Assembly: GCA_964563395.1 (NCBI GenBank)
Contig: CAZLWK010000013.1
Span: 1 to 64,000 of the forward strand
Reading direction: 5' to 3'
From: JBEVOS01 sp964563395
Lineage (GTDB): Bacteria; Pseudomonadota; Alphaproteobacteria; Caulobacterales; Aquidulcibacteraceae
DNA: 64,000 bases
Shown here: one piece after another, positions 1-9,044 of the stretch
Layout: every line of letters starts with the position of its first letter
How positions within the stretch are numbered: the stretch's first letter is position 1
The notes under the pieces: generated by a model
Told to the model about the DNA's origin: nothing
Database searches by the model: none
Seen by the model: only the letters and a program-made list of their open reading frames with translations
Made by a program: the position numbers and the translations under genes

Positions 1-132
1 CGCGCGCACCTTGCCGCGTTCAAGGCGCCAAAGCGCGTGCTGTTCGTTTCGGAGCTGCCGCGCAACGCCATGGGCAAGGTGCAGAAAAACCTGCTGCGCG
101 AGACATATGCGGCGCTGTTCGGCCCATCTTGA
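1..132 (+). CDS. matB: Malonyl-CoA synthetase-like acyl-CoA ligase, 3' end only
   Basis: Only the last 43 codons are in the window; frame 1 is open from the edge to TGA at 130-132. The tail reads FKAPKRVLFVSELPRNAMGK, then VQKNLLRE. This is the C-terminal subdomain of ANL-superfamily acyl-CoA ligases, with the lysine of the PRNAMGKVQK motif that participates in adenylation. The spelling PRN(T/A)MGKVQKN is typical of malonyl-CoA synthetase (MatB), which activates malonate to malonyl-CoA. With so little sequence, another medium-chain acyl-CoA synthetase remains possible. The following kinase gene begins nine bases after the stop. Confidence 0.6.
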   Translation, partial: RAHLAAFKAPKRVLFVSELPRNAMGKVQKNLLRETYAALFGPS

Positions 133-141
133 GGCCGAGCC

Positions 142-1389
142 ATGCTGAACCTTCTTGTCCGCACCGGCATGCGCTCGATCTCGCCACGTTCGTGGACGGC
201 GCTGGCGCTCGCCTTCGTCACATCGCTCGCGCTCGGCGCCACTTTGCTGTGGCGGCTCGATCTCGCCAACGACGCCGAACGCGCCGCTGACGCCGCCTAT
301 GAGCGCGCCTTTTCGGCCGCGTTGATCGGCGTCGATGCGGCTGGCGTAGACGCGGATGCGAATTTGCTGCGTGCGCGTATCGCGCCGCTCATCGTCGGCG
401 ATCCGAGTTTGCGCGCGCCAGCGGAAGCGCTGATAGCGGCCGCCGCGTCGCCCGAAAGTGATCGCCTCGCCGCCGCGCGCGCCTTCGTGAACGCGGCGAA
501 CGCCGCCGCCGCCACGGCCGAAGCGGCGGGCGACAGTGTCGATACGCGCGGCGACGCCATCGTATGGGCGATCGCGCCGCTTGCGGCCGCGTTCATCCTC
601 TTCTCGCTCGCATCCGTGCTCGCCGACAGGCGCGCCGCACTGCGCGGAGCCGCTGCATCCGCACAAGCGCGCGCGCGCGCCGAAGACGACGCGGCCATCA
701 AATCCCTCATGCTGGCCGCCGCCAGCCATGACGTGCGCCAACCGCTGCACGCCATGGCGCTTCTGCTTTCGGCGCTGAAGCGGCGCGTTCCGGATGGCGA
801 GGCGACCGAGATCGTCGAGAAAATCGAACGCGCGGCGGCGGCGCTGCGCCGGCTTTTCGCTTCGCTGCTCGATGTGGCGCGCCTTGAAGCGGGCGTGGTG
901 CGCGCGCAGGCGCGGCCTTTCCCGCTGGCGCCCCTGCTCGATCAGCTCGTATCGGAGGCCAATGAAATCGCCGCCGCGCGCGGCAATTCCGTGGTGGCCG
1001 AGCCGTGCCCGCTCTGGCTGAACACCGATCCGCAATTGCTTGAAGCGGTGATCCGTAATCTGCTCTCCAATGCCGTGAAGGTCTCGCATGGCGGGCCGGT
1101 GCATGTGGCCTGCGTGTCCGAAGGCGCGCTGGCGCGGATCGACGTGCGCGACAGCGGCCATGACACCACGCAAGACGCGCTCGATCGCTTGTTCGCGGCG
1201 CGTCCCGCGCCGCGCGACGCCACCGGACTCGGCCTCTTCATCGTGCGCGAGATGGCGGCGATCCTGCGCGCGGACGTGCAGGCCGCCTTGGCGCCCGGCG
1301 GCGGCGCCATCGTCAGCGTGCGCTTGCCGCGCATCGATCCTCCGTCAAGCGATGACGAAACCGACACAGCGCCCGCCGCGCCTTCATAA
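142..1389 (+). CDS. Membrane sensor histidine kinase
   Basis: A 415-residue kinase with two membrane segments, about residues 19-37 and 139-161, enclosing a roughly 100-residue alanine-rich periplasmic region with no recognisable fold. The H-box is SHDVRQPLHAM with the phosphoacceptor at His196. The N-box is NLLSNAVKVS, a D-box-like DSG follows, and the G-box is GLGLF. The SHDVRQPLHA spelling is typical of hybrid-type alphaproteobacterial kinases, but no receiver domain is attached and no response regulator is adjacent, so it looks orphan. A GAGG overlapping the stop of the upstream ligase gene, seven bases before ATG, supports this start and suggests co-transcription. The signal is unknown. 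Confidence 0.85.
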   Translation: MLNLLVRTGMRSISPRSWTALALAFVTSLALGATLLWRLDLANDAERAADAAYERAFSAALIGVDAAGVDADANLLRARIAPLIVGDPSLRAPAEALIAAAASPESDRLAAARAFVNAANAAAATAEAAGDSVDTRGDAIVWAIAPLAAAFILFSLASVLADRRAALRGAAASAQARARAEDDAAIKSLMLAAASHDVRQPLHAMALLLSALKRRVPDGEATEIVEKIERAAAALRRLFASLLDVARLEAGVVRAQARPFPLAPLLDQLVSEANEIAAARGNSVVAEPCPLWLNTDPQLLEAVIRNLLSNAVKVSHGGPVHVACVSEGALARIDVRDSGHDTTQDALDRLFAARPAPRDATGLGLFIVREMAAILRADVQAALAPGGGAIVSVRLPRIDPPSSDDETDTAPAAPS

Positions 1390-1399
1390 GGATTGCTCC

Positions 1400-2602
1400 A
1401 TGACCCGACACGCTCTCCTGGCCCTCCTGTGCGCCGCGCTTTGCGCGTGCGCCTCCGCGCCCGATCCACGCGCGCTGCATGAATCGATCCTCACGCTCGA
1501 CACCCATCTCGACACGCCGGCGGTGATGGTGCGTCCGGGCTGGCGCATCGAGGAGCGCCACGAAGCCGGCCGCGATTTCTCGCAAGTCGATCTGCCGCGC
1601 ATGATCGAAGGCGGGCTCGATGGCGGATTTTGGGTGATCTACACGCCGCAGGGGCCGCGCACGGCGGAGGGCAATGCGCGCGCGCTTGAAGCCGCACTCG
1701 AACGGGGCAGGATCATTCGCGCGATGGTCGATGCGCAGCCGCATCATTTCGCGCTGGCGCTTCGGGCGGACGACGCCGCCGCGATCGCCGCGACCGGCAA
1801 ACGCATCGTCTATATGAGCATCGAGAATTCATACCCGCTCAGCGGCGATCTTTCCCGGATCGCGGACTTCCATGCGCTCGGCGTGCGCATGGTTGGGCCC
1901 GTTCATTCCAGCAATAATGATTTCGCCGATTCCGCCACCGATCCGAATGGGCCGGAATGGAATGGGCTTTCGCCGCTGGGCGAACAGCTCGTGCGCGAGG
2001 CCAACAGGCTGGGCATGATCCTCGACGCCTCGCACGCCTCTGACGCCGCCTTCGACGACATGCTCGCGCTTTCGGCCGCGCCCATCGTGCTCTCGCACAG
2101 CGGGCCAAGCGCGGTGCATGCGCACCCGCGCAATATCGACGATGGGCGTCTGCGCGCTCTCGCGGCGAAGGGCGGCGTCATTCACATCAATTCGCTCGGC
2201 GCTTATCTCCGCGAGCTGCCGCCGACGCCGGAACGGCGCGCGGCGCTGCAAGCGCTGCGCACCGAATATGGGCCGGAATCGCAATTGAGCGCGGAGCGGC
2301 TCGCGGCCTTTCTCGCGGCGCGGCGCGAAATCGATGCGCGCCATCCGCCCTCGCTCGCCGATTTCGAGGATTTCATGCGCCATCTGCTGCACGCGCTGGC
2401 CGTGGTGGGGCCCGATCATGTCGGCATCGGCGCCGATTGGGACGGCGGCGGGGGCGTCGCCGGCATGGAGGATGTCTCGGACCTGCCGCGCATCACTGAG
2501 CGGCTGATCGCAGCCGGCTATGGCGCCGAGGACATCGAGAAGATTTGGAGCGGCAACCTCCTGCGCGTGTTGCGCTCGGTTGAAACCCAGGCGGGACGAT
2601 AG
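1400..2602 (+). CDS. Membrane dipeptidase (M19 family), probable lipoprotein
   Basis: The chosen ATG follows AAGGA at an eight-base spacing; the open frame runs further upstream but only inside the kinase gene. The 400-residue product starts with a lipoprotein-like signal peptide with an LCAC lipobox near residues 14-17. The zinc-binding HxD motif of renal-dipeptidase-like enzymes is seen as DTHLDTP (His36, Asp38). Downstream are SHSGP and the GIGADWDGG motif diagnostic of peptidase M19. It likely hydrolyses dipeptides or D-amino-acid dipeptides in the periplasm, anchored to a membrane. It sits ten bases behind the sensor kinase, so the two may be co-expressed. Substrate cannot be told from sequence. 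Confidence 0.9.
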   Translation: MTRHALLALLCAALCACASAPDPRALHESILTLDTHLDTPAVMVRPGWRIEERHEAGRDFSQVDLPRMIEGGLDGGFWVIYTPQGPRTAEGNARALEAALERGRIIRAMVDAQPHHFALALRADDAAAIAATGKRIVYMSIENSYPLSGDLSRIADFHALGVRMVGPVHSSNNDFADSATDPNGPEWNGLSPLGEQLVREANRLGMILDASHASDAAFDDMLALSAAPIVLSHSGPSAVHAHPRNIDDGRLRALAAKGGVIHINSLGAYLRELPPTPERRAALQALRTEYGPESQLSAERLAAFLAARREIDARHPPSLADFEDFMRHLLHALAVVGPDHVGIGADWDGGGGVAGMEDVSDLPRITERLIAAGYGAEDIEKIWSGNLLRVLRSVETQAGR

Positions 2603-2677
2603 GAACCGGCGCCGTCTCCTGGCGTTGAGGGCGTGAGTGAGGATGAGGCTCCTCTACCACAACGCAGGAGAGACTAG

Positions 2678-2866
2678 ATGAAGCGTCTCAATGTGAAGGC
2701 GGTTCCCCTCGCCGTGGCGTTCGCTTTGATCGGGGTGACCGGCCTGACGGCGTGCAACACGGTTCGCGGCGCGGGTCAGGACATTCAGGGCGCGGGCGAA
2801 GCCGTCCAGGAAGGCGCGACGGACGTGCAGCGCGACCTGAATGACGGGAATCCGACCACGCCGTAA
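2678..2866 (+). CDS. Entericidin EcnA/B-type small lipoprotein
   Basis: A 62-residue protein with a cleavable lipoprotein signal ending in LTAC (Cys26), followed by NTVRGAGQDIQGAGEAVQ, the amphipathic repeat-like motif of entericidins. CAGGAGAG upstream gives a ribosome binding site. Entericidins are small envelope lipoproteins, in enterobacteria discussed as a toxin/antidote pair induced by stress. Only one copy is present here, so an antidote partner is not evident, and in alphaproteobacteria single copies are usual. It ends just before a strong hairpin. Confidence 0.85.
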   Translation: MKRLNVKAVPLAVAFALIGVTGLTACNTVRGAGQDIQGAGEAVQEGATDVQRDLNDGNPTTP

Positions 2867-2887
2867 GGCATCGACCGCACAAAGCAA

Positions 2888-2914
2888 AAGCGCCGCGCAG
2901 AACGCGCGGCGCTT
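2888..2914. terminator. Bidirectional intrinsic terminator between convergent genes
   Basis: A perfect 11-bp inverted repeat (AAGCGCCGCGC at 2888-2898, complement at 2904-2914) with a five-base loop lies between the entericidin gene and the end of the convergent acyl-CoA dehydrogenase gene. On the minus strand it is followed by TTTGCTTTG, a fair U-tract; on the plus strand by a GT-rich stretch. Confidence 0.75.
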
Positions 2915-2940
2915 GAGTGTGTGTGTGATGTGCGCGCCGC

Positions 2941-4167
2941 CTATCGGCCGCTGGGCAGATCCTTGTAGGGAACGCCCTTATCGACGCGGACATCCTGCGG
3001 CAGACCGAGCACCCGCTCGGCGATGATGTTGCGTAGGATTTCGTCCGTGCCGCCGGCGATGCGCAGGCCTGGCGCCCACATATAGGAATTCTGGAAGATC
3101 GCCTGCATCGGCGCGGCCTTGCCGTCATTGATGATGCCGAAATGATCCTCGGCCTCGATGGCGGCGTTACAAATGTCCTGGAGACGATTGGCGTTCAGGA
3201 TTTTGCCGATCGAGGATTCGGGGCCAGGCGTCTGCCCCTTCGAAAGCGCCGTCATCGTGCGGTATTTGCCGAGCGTATAGCCCTCGGCGCTGACATACCA
3301 TTCCGCCAGACGCTCACGGAACGCCTGATCCTGCAGGAGCGAGCCCTTGCCGCTGGGCGCGGGCGTGCTGCGCGCGAGTTCGAGAATTTCAGAATAATCG
3401 GGGCCCGATGAGCCGCCCACGGCGAGACGCTCATTCATCAGCGTTACGAGCGAGACGTTCCAGCCATTGCCGACCTCGCCAAGACGCTGGCTGTCGGGAA
3501 TGCGGACATCCTTGAAATAGACCTCGTTGAAATTGGAGCCGCCGGACATCTGGTGGATCGGGCGCACCTCCACGCCCGGCGTCTTCATGCTCAAGAAGAA
3601 CATGGTGAGGCCCTTGTGCTTCTCCTTTTCCGGATTCGTGCGCACCAGGAGGATGCCATAATCGGAATAATGGGCGCCGGAGGTCCACACTTTTTGGCCG
3701 TTGATGATCCAATCATCGCCGTCCTTCACCGCGCGCGTCTTGAGGCCCGCGACGTCGGAACCGGCCGAGGGCTCGGAAAAGAGCTGGCACCAGATTTCTT
3801 CGCCGCGCAGCGCGGGGCCCACATAACGCTGTTTCTGCTCTTCCGAAGCGAACGCGATCATCGTGGGGATGCACATGCCAAGGCCGATCGCGAACGGACC
3901 GCCGGGCGCGGCGAACTTGGCTTCTTCCTGATTGAAGATGACCGAATAGATCGGCGGCAATTCGCGCCCCCCATGCTCTTTCTTCCAGGTGAGGCCGACA
4001 TAGCCGGCCTCGGCCTTCTTGGCCTGATAGGCCTTGGCGAGCTTCAAGCCGTCGGCGTCTTCAAGGCGCACGACATTGGCGCCTTCGGGCTTCTTCAGCG
4101 TCTTTTCGAGCCAGGCGCGGACCTCGGCGCGGAACTTGGCTTCCTCGGGCGTATCGTTGAAATCCAT
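2941..4167 (-). CDS. Acyl-CoA dehydrogenase (first of a pair)
   Basis: A 408-residue flavoprotein of the acyl-CoA dehydrogenase family. The N-terminal helical domain begins MDFNDTPEEAKFR; the middle beta domain has CQLFSEPSAGSDVAGL and the following WIINGQKVWTSGAH; the C-terminal four-helix domain ends with GGTDEILRNIIAERVLGLP. AAGGAG lies about ten bases before the ATG. It would oxidise an acyl-CoA with transfer of electrons to ETF. In the classical position of the YEGT glutamate this protein has AGGT, so the catalytic base must lie elsewhere or in the partner. It follows the second dehydrogenase gene by 15 bases, suggesting one operon and perhaps a heteromeric enzyme. Confidence 0.92.
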   Translation of the reverse strand: MDFNDTPEEAKFRAEVRAWLEKTLKKPEGANVVRLEDADGLKLAKAYQAKKAEAGYVGLTWKKEHGGRELPPIYSVIFNQEEAKFAAPGGPFAIGLGMCIPTMIAFASEEQKQRYVGPALRGEEIWCQLFSEPSAGSDVAGLKTRAVKDGDDWIINGQKVWTSGAHYSDYGILLVRTNPEKEKHKGLTMFFLSMKTPGVEVRPIHQMSGGSNFNEVYFKDVRIPDSQRLGEVGNGWNVSLVTLMNERLAVGGSSGPDYSEILELARSTPAPSGKGSLLQDQAFRERLAEWYVSAEGYTLGKYRTMTALSKGQTPGPESSIGKILNANRLQDICNAAIEAEDHFGIINDGKAAPMQAIFQNSYMWAPGLRIAGGTDEILRNIIAERVLGLPQDVRVDKGVPYKDLPSGR

Positions 4168-4182
4168 GGTGCGTGAATCTCC

Positions 4183-5298
4183 TTACGCTGCGTTCTTGAG
4201 TTCGAGACGACGGACGAGCTTCTCTTTCCATACGGCCGGCGCGCCGGCTTGGACCGAGAGCAATTTGGCGCGGCGATAGAAGAGGTGGCAGTCCACCTCC
4301 CAGGTGAAGCCCATGCCGCCATGGGTCTGAATGTTTTCCTTGGCCGCGTAATAATAAGCGTTGGAGGCGGCCACGCGGGCCGCCGCCGCCGCGAGCGGCA
4401 ATTCGGCGGCGTCGGTGGAGATCGCCCAGGCGCCATAGAGACTGTTCGAGCGCGCCACCTCGATCGCGACGTACATGTCGGCGAGCTTATGCTTGATGGC
4501 CTGGAACGAACCGATCTGGCGCGAGAAGGCGTAGCGGTTCTTGGCGTAATCGAGCGCCATGTCGAGGCAGGCTTGCGCGCCGCCGATCTGCTCGAACGCG
4601 ATCAGCACGGCGGCGCGGTCGAGCACGGCCTCGGCCTGCGCCCAGCCTTCGCCCGCCTTGCCGAGGCGCTCGGCCTTGGCCTTGTCGAAGCTGAGCTTGG
4701 CGTGGCCGCGCGTGGGATCGAGCGTCTTCAGCGTCTCGCGCGTGACGCCGGCCTGTCCGAGATCGACCAGCACCAGTGAAAGGCCCTGCCCCTCGCGCGC
4801 GAGCACCACGGCGTGCGTGGCGATCTCGCCGTCCGTCACCGGAATCTTAACGCCGCTCAAGGTCGCGCCGTCGAAGCTGGCTTGGATCGCGGCAGGCGTG
4901 GGCGCGCCGGGGCCCTCGCCGATCGCGAATGCGCCGATCACCTCTCCGGCCGCCACCTTCGGCAGCACGGCGGTCTTTTGCGCTTCCGAACCGTTGGCCA
5001 GCACCGCCTCGGCGAAGAAATAGACGGTGGAGGAGAACGGGATCGGCGCGATCGCGCGGCCCATTTCCTCGGCCAGCACGCACAATTCGAGCTTGCCGAG
5101 TCCAAGGCCGCCATAGGCTTCCGGGATCGCCGCGCCAAGCCAGCCCATCTCGGCCACGCCCTTCCAGAGCGCCGCGTCGAACGTCTTGGACTCGTCATTG
5201 AGGATCGCGCGGACGGCTTTGATGTCGGACCGGGCGGCGAGGAATTTCCGCGCCTCGTCCTTCAGCATTTTCTGATCGTCGGAAAAGTCGAAATTCAT
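4183..5298 (-). CDS. Acyl-CoA dehydrogenase (second of a pair)
   Basis: Start set at the ATG for MNFDFSDDQKML because GGGAGG lies about ten bases upstream; a GTG 18 bases earlier is poorer. The 371-residue protein has the family layout: N-terminal helices with GLGKLELCVLAEEMGRA, a middle beta domain, and QIGSFQAIKHKLADMY then THGGMGFTWEVDCHLFYRRA at the C-terminus. It is more divergent than its neighbour in the middle domain: no clear T-x-S/W-T-S-G segment. Neither member shows the usual C-terminal catalytic glutamate. Adjacent unequal dehydrogenases recall the alpha2beta2 FadE-type enzymes of steroid or branched-chain CoA degradation, which is inference only. Confidence 0.9.
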   Translation of the reverse strand: MNFDFSDDQKMLKDEARKFLAARSDIKAVRAILNDESKTFDAALWKGVAEMGWLGAAIPEAYGGLGLGKLELCVLAEEMGRAIAPIPFSSTVYFFAEAVLANGSEAQKTAVLPKVAAGEVIGAFAIGEGPGAPTPAAIQASFDGATLSGVKIPVTDGEIATHAVVLAREGQGLSLVLVDLGQAGVTRETLKTLDPTRGHAKLSFDKAKAERLGKAGEGWAQAEAVLDRAAVLIAFEQIGGAQACLDMALDYAKNRYAFSRQIGSFQAIKHKLADMYVAIEVARSNSLYGAWAISTDAAELPLAAAAARVAASNAYYYAAKENIQTHGGMGFTWEVDCHLFYRRAKLLSVQAGAPAVWKEKLVRRLELKNAA

Positions 5299-5447
5299 GA
5301 GCCGGGGGCCTCCCACTTTTTCGGCACCTTAACGCGCGCGTCAGCCAGGAAAAGGGCGCCGCTGGGTCATGGCGGCAGCGTCATTTGTTCACGTCTTCGC
5401 AAGGGGGCGCGCTTAAGGGTGGAGGGCTAGGGTGAAGGAGCAGGACC

Positions 5448-6008
5448 ATGGCCAAAGCGGCGTTCCACAAGGGCCAAAGGGTCTATGTGAAGCCGGTGGG
5501 AACCTGGGCGAATGTCGAACATGTTCTGCCGCAATGGGTTAAAGGCGTGGAGGAGCCCCTGCGCGTCCAATACGACGTGGGCCTCGGGCGCGAATTCCAG
5601 GCCCATGAACTCACGCCGGAAGAGACCTCCGCCGAGGCGCCGGACCTGATCGAGACCGAGGTCTGGCGCATCATGCGCGCGCAAAACCGTATGCGCCCCA
5701 TGCAGAGCGAAGGCCCCTTCCCCGGCACTTTCCCGGTGGTCGTCACGGACGAGCGCGATTGGGGCGGCTGGCGCGTGCCGATGGCCGAATATGAGCGCAA
5801 TCCGGAGCGCATCGAATTGCAGGCGCGCATGATCGCCAATTGCGTTCGCCTCGTGCGGATCGCGCGCGAGCTGATCGAATTCGCCAAGGACCAGCCGCAC
5901 GAAACGGCGCCGCAAATGGCCGAATTGGCGCAACAGGCCGAGCTCGTTCTTGCGGCGGTCTATCGCCCGCCGGGCTCAATGGCGCCGCCCTCCATCGCGG
6001 CGGAATAG
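5448..6008 (+). CDS. Conserved protein of unknown function
   Basis: A 186-residue soluble protein with no signal peptide or membrane segment. The first 60 residues (HKGQRVYVKPVGTWANVEHV and on) look like a small beta-barrel; the rest is helical with a stretch rich in acidic and aromatic residues. I do not recognise a named family. GGAGCAGG lies just before the ATG. It is transcribed away from the acyl-CoA dehydrogenase pair, so the 149 bases between 5299 and 5447 should hold divergent promoters, and it is separated from pepN by 72 bases. Codon use matches its neighbours, so it is likely a real core gene. Confidence 0.75.
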   Translation: MAKAAFHKGQRVYVKPVGTWANVEHVLPQWVKGVEEPLRVQYDVGLGREFQAHELTPEETSAEAPDLIETEVWRIMRAQNRMRPMQSEGPFPGTFPVVVTDERDWGGWRVPMAEYERNPERIELQARMIANCVRLVRIARELIEFAKDQPHETAPQMAELAQQAELVLAAVYRPPGSMAPPSIAAE

Positions 6009-6080
6009 GATCGCAGCCTGCGCGATTGATTTTGCCCGCGCGCGCCTCCAAGCAGGTGAACCGCCTCTTGGAGCCCGCCC

Positions 6081-8696
6081 ATGCGCGACGCCGATAGCGT
6101 TCAAATCCGCCTCGCCGATTATCGCCCGCCGGACTATCGGATCGACGAGATCGCGCTCGATTTCGATCTCGCGCCAAGGGACACGATCGTGCGCGCCCGC
6201 TCCAAGGTGCGCCGCGTCGCCTCCGGCCCCGTTCCGCTCCGGCTCGACGGCGTGCGGCTCAATCTGGTCTCCATCGCGATAGACGGCGCGCCCCTCGATC
6301 CGAGCGCGTACGCGCTGGACGAGGAAGGCCTCACGATCCACGCCCCGCCCGCCGCGTTCACGCTGGACGTGGAGACGAAGATCGCGCCGGCGGACAACAC
6401 GCAGCTTGAGGGGCTTTACCAGTCAGGCGGTCGATTTTGCACGCAATGCGAGCCCGAGGGCTTCCGCACCATCACCTATTTCCTGGATCGGCCGGACGTC
6501 CTGGCGCGCTACCGCGTACGCATGACAGCGGACAAGAGCGCCTGCCCCACCTTGCTGGCGAACGGCAATCCGATCGAGGCCGGCGATTTGGAGGGCGGGC
6601 GTCATTACGCGGTGTGGGACGATCCTCATCCGAAGCCCTCTTACCTGTTCGCGCTGGTGGCCGGCGCCTTCGACAGCATCGAGGATCGCTTCACCACCAA
6701 ATCTGGCCGCGAGGTGCGCTTGCAAATCCATGTCGATCCCGGCGAGGCCCGGCGGGCGAGCTACGCCATGGATGCGCTCAAGCGCTCCATGAAATGGGAC
6801 GAGGACGTGTTCGGCCGCGAATACGATCTCGACGTGTTCAACATCGTGGCGGTGCGCGATTTCAATTTCGGCGCGATGGAGAATAAGGGGCTCAACATCT
6901 TCAACGCGGCCTATGTGCTGGCCGATCCCGAGACCGCGACGGACCTCGATTACGAAGGCATCGAAAGCGTCGTCGCGCATGAATATTTCCATAATTGGAC
7001 TGGCGACCGCATCACCTGCCGCGACTGGTTTCAGCTCTGCCTCAAGGAGGGGCTGACCGTGTTTCGCGATCAGGAATTCTCCGCCGATCAGCGCTCACGC
7101 CCGGTGCAGCGCATCAAGGACGTCAAGCGTCTGCGCGGGCGCCAATTCGCCGAGGATGGCGGCCCGCTCGCCCATCCCGTACGGCCGAACGCCTATGTGA
7201 AGATCGACAATTTCTACACCGCGACCGTCTATGAAAAGGGCGCGGAAGTGATCCGCATGCTGAAGGCCTATGTCGGCGAGGACGCCTTCGCGCGCGGCAT
7301 GCAGCTCTATTTCGACCGCTGCGACGGCACGGCCGCGACGGTGGAGGATTTCATCTCCTGCTTCGCGGAAGCGAGCGGAAAGGATCTGAGCGTTTTCGCG
7401 CAATGGTACGAGCAGGCCGGCACGCCCCATCTGGAGGTTCAAGGCGCCTACGATGCCGGAACGCGCACCTATGAAATGCGCGTCACGCAGAAAACGCCGC
7501 CGACGCCCGGCCAGCCGAATAAGCGCCCGCTGCCGATCACGCTGCGCGTCGGCTTCATCTCCAAGGACGGCGCCCTGCTCGCGGCGCGTCTGCCGGGGCA
7601 GCCGGCCGCGCGCGAGGAGCATCGCCTCGTGCTGGAGGGCGAAAGCGCCACGTTCCGCTTCGAGGGCGTGGCGCGCCCGCCGATCCCGTCCGTGCTGCGC
7701 GGCTTCTCCGCGCCGGTGATCTTGAACGCGCATCAAGGCGTGGAGGATCGCCTCGCGCAGATGGCGCACGATCCAGATCCGTTCACGCGCTGGGAGGCCG
7801 GGCAAGCGATCGCGCGCGATCTCATTCTCGCGCTCGCCGCCGGCCAGCCCGGCGTCGGCGAGGAAGCGCTGGCGGCCGCCCTCGCCCGCGAGCTTGACCG
7901 CGCGCAGGAAGACCCCGCCTTCGCCGCGCTCGCCCTGCGCATGCCGGACTTGGCCGACCTCATCCAACTCGCGCCGCAGCCCGATCCCGATCGGCTCTAT
8001 GAAGCGCGGGTGCGGGTACGGCGCGCGATCGCGCTGAAATCGCGCGCGCGGCTGGAGGCGATCGCCTCGGCGCCCAGCGAAACCCCCTTTTCGCCGAGCG
8101 CGGACGCCGCCGGGCGGCGCGCGCTCAAGACCGCCGCGTTCGACTTGCTCGCCGCGCTCGGCCCGGAAGCTGAGACCGTGCTCTCCGCCGCCTTCGACCG
8201 CGCCGCGAACATGACCGAATCCATCGCCGCGCTTGAGGCGCTGGGCGCTTCGGGCGCGGCCAGCTTCGATGCGGCTTTGGATAAGTTTTACGCCCGCTGG
8301 CGCGAGACGCCGCTTGTTGTGGATAAGTGGTTCATCGCCCAGAGCGCGGCCCCCCGCCCCGATGCGTTGGCGCGGGCGGAGGCGCTGCGCCGCCATGCGG
8401 ATTTCGAATTGCGCAATCCCAATCGCGTTCGGGCGCTGGCGATGGCGTTCGCGTCGCGAAATCTACGCGCCTTCCACGCCAAGGACGGCTCGGGCTATCA
8501 ATTCCTTGGAAAAATCATCCGCGACGTCGACCCGCTCAATCCCGCCTTGAGCTCGCGCATGCTCACCGCCTTCGAAAGCTGGCGCCGGTTCGACGCCGAA
8601 CGACGCGGCCATGCGGAGCGCGAATTGCGCGCGCTCTTGGATATCCCCAGCCTCTCCAAGAATGCGCGGGAAATGATCGAGCGCACGCTGGCGTGA
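6081..8696 (+). CDS. pepN: Aminopeptidase N (M1 zinc metallopeptidase)
   Basis: An 871-residue cytosolic aminopeptidase of the proteobacterial PepN type; family members are about 870-890 residues. The exopeptidase motif GAMEN is near residue 266, the zinc motif HEYFHNWTGDR starts at His300 with His304, and Glu323 in LKEGLTV is the third ligand. The C-terminal half is the DUF3458-type beta-sandwich and alpha-solenoid seen in E. coli PepN. It trims N-terminal residues from peptides downstream of ATP-dependent proteolysis. No close operon partner: a strong hairpin follows six bases after the stop. Confidence 0.96.
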   Translation: MRDADSVQIRLADYRPPDYRIDEIALDFDLAPRDTIVRARSKVRRVASGPVPLRLDGVRLNLVSIAIDGAPLDPSAYALDEEGLTIHAPPAAFTLDVETKIAPADNTQLEGLYQSGGRFCTQCEPEGFRTITYFLDRPDVLARYRVRMTADKSACPTLLANGNPIEAGDLEGGRHYAVWDDPHPKPSYLFALVAGAFDSIEDRFTTKSGREVRLQIHVDPGEARRASYAMDALKRSMKWDEDVFGREYDLDVFNIVAVRDFNFGAMENKGLNIFNAAYVLADPETATDLDYEGIESVVAHEYFHNWTGDRITCRDWFQLCLKEGLTVFRDQEFSADQRSRPVQRIKDVKRLRGRQFAEDGGPLAHPVRPNAYVKIDNFYTATVYEKGAEVIRMLKAYVGEDAFARGMQLYFDRCDGTAATVEDFISCFAEASGKDLSVFAQWYEQAGTPHLEVQGAYDAGTRTYEMRVTQKTPPTPGQPNKRPLPITLRVGFISKDGALLAARLPGQPAAREEHRLVLEGESATFRFEGVARPPIPSVLRGFSAPVILNAHQGVEDRLAQMAHDPDPFTRWEAGQAIARDLILALAAGQPGVGEEALAAALARELDRAQEDPAFAALALRMPDLADLIQLAPQPDPDRLYEARVRVRRAIALKSRARLEAIASAPSETPFSPSADAAGRRALKTAAFDLLAALGPEAETVLSAAFDRAANMTESIAALEALGASGAASFDAALDKFYARWRETPLVVDKWFIAQSAAPRPDALARAEALRRHADFELRNPNRVRALAMAFASRNLRAFHAKDGSGYQFLGKIIRDVDPLNPALSSRMLTAFESWRRFDAERRGHAERELRALLDIPSLSKNAREMIERTLA

Positions 8697-9044
8697 TCGT
8701 CGTGCGGCGCCATGTCTTGGGACAGCGCCGCACACGCTCGACAGATGGTTTAGAGTTTCTTTACGATTACCTTTCTTCGTCGATTCCGGACGCTTGCTCC
8801 GGAGCGCGTCGGCCATTGGCATGGTGTGAGGCGTGCGCGTCCTGGGCGGGGCTGACGCACCGAAGCGGACGAGGAATGCGCAAAGAGACATGGTTGGGGC
8901 TGGCGATGGATATGCAATTAAGTTTTTGGACGCCCACGCGGCGACCGAGTGTTTCGCGCACGGCGCGCGCGATCGTTGCGCGATCGGTTTGAAGCCTCGC
9001 CAGAGGCTTCGTCTCATCATGTTCAGGCGCCGCGAGGACCATCC
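8697..9044. other. 348-base intergenic region between pepN and the PleC-like kinase
   Basis: Apart from the hairpin at its left end I see no gene. Short frames on both strands have no family resemblance and poor start sites. A slightly AT-richer stretch at 8750-8780 (TTTAGAG, TTTCTTTACG) and another at 8918-8930 (CAATTAAG) are possible promoter material for the kinase gene, but no consensus element is convincing. Confidence 0.5.
8702..8733 (+). terminator. Strong hairpin after pepN, probable terminator
   Basis: GTGCGGCGC at 8702-8710 pairs perfectly with 8725-8733; inside, after a two-base bulge, TGTC pairs with GACA around a TTGG loop. There is no T-run directly after it, so it may be Rho-assisted or an mRNA-stabilising end. 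It lies six bases after the pepN stop. Confidence 0.5.

Noticed and set aside
1088..1399. Upstream extension of the dipeptidase frame
   Set aside because: It overlaps the kinase gene in another frame and would remove the lipoprotein signal from the N-terminus; AAGGA supports ATG at 1400.
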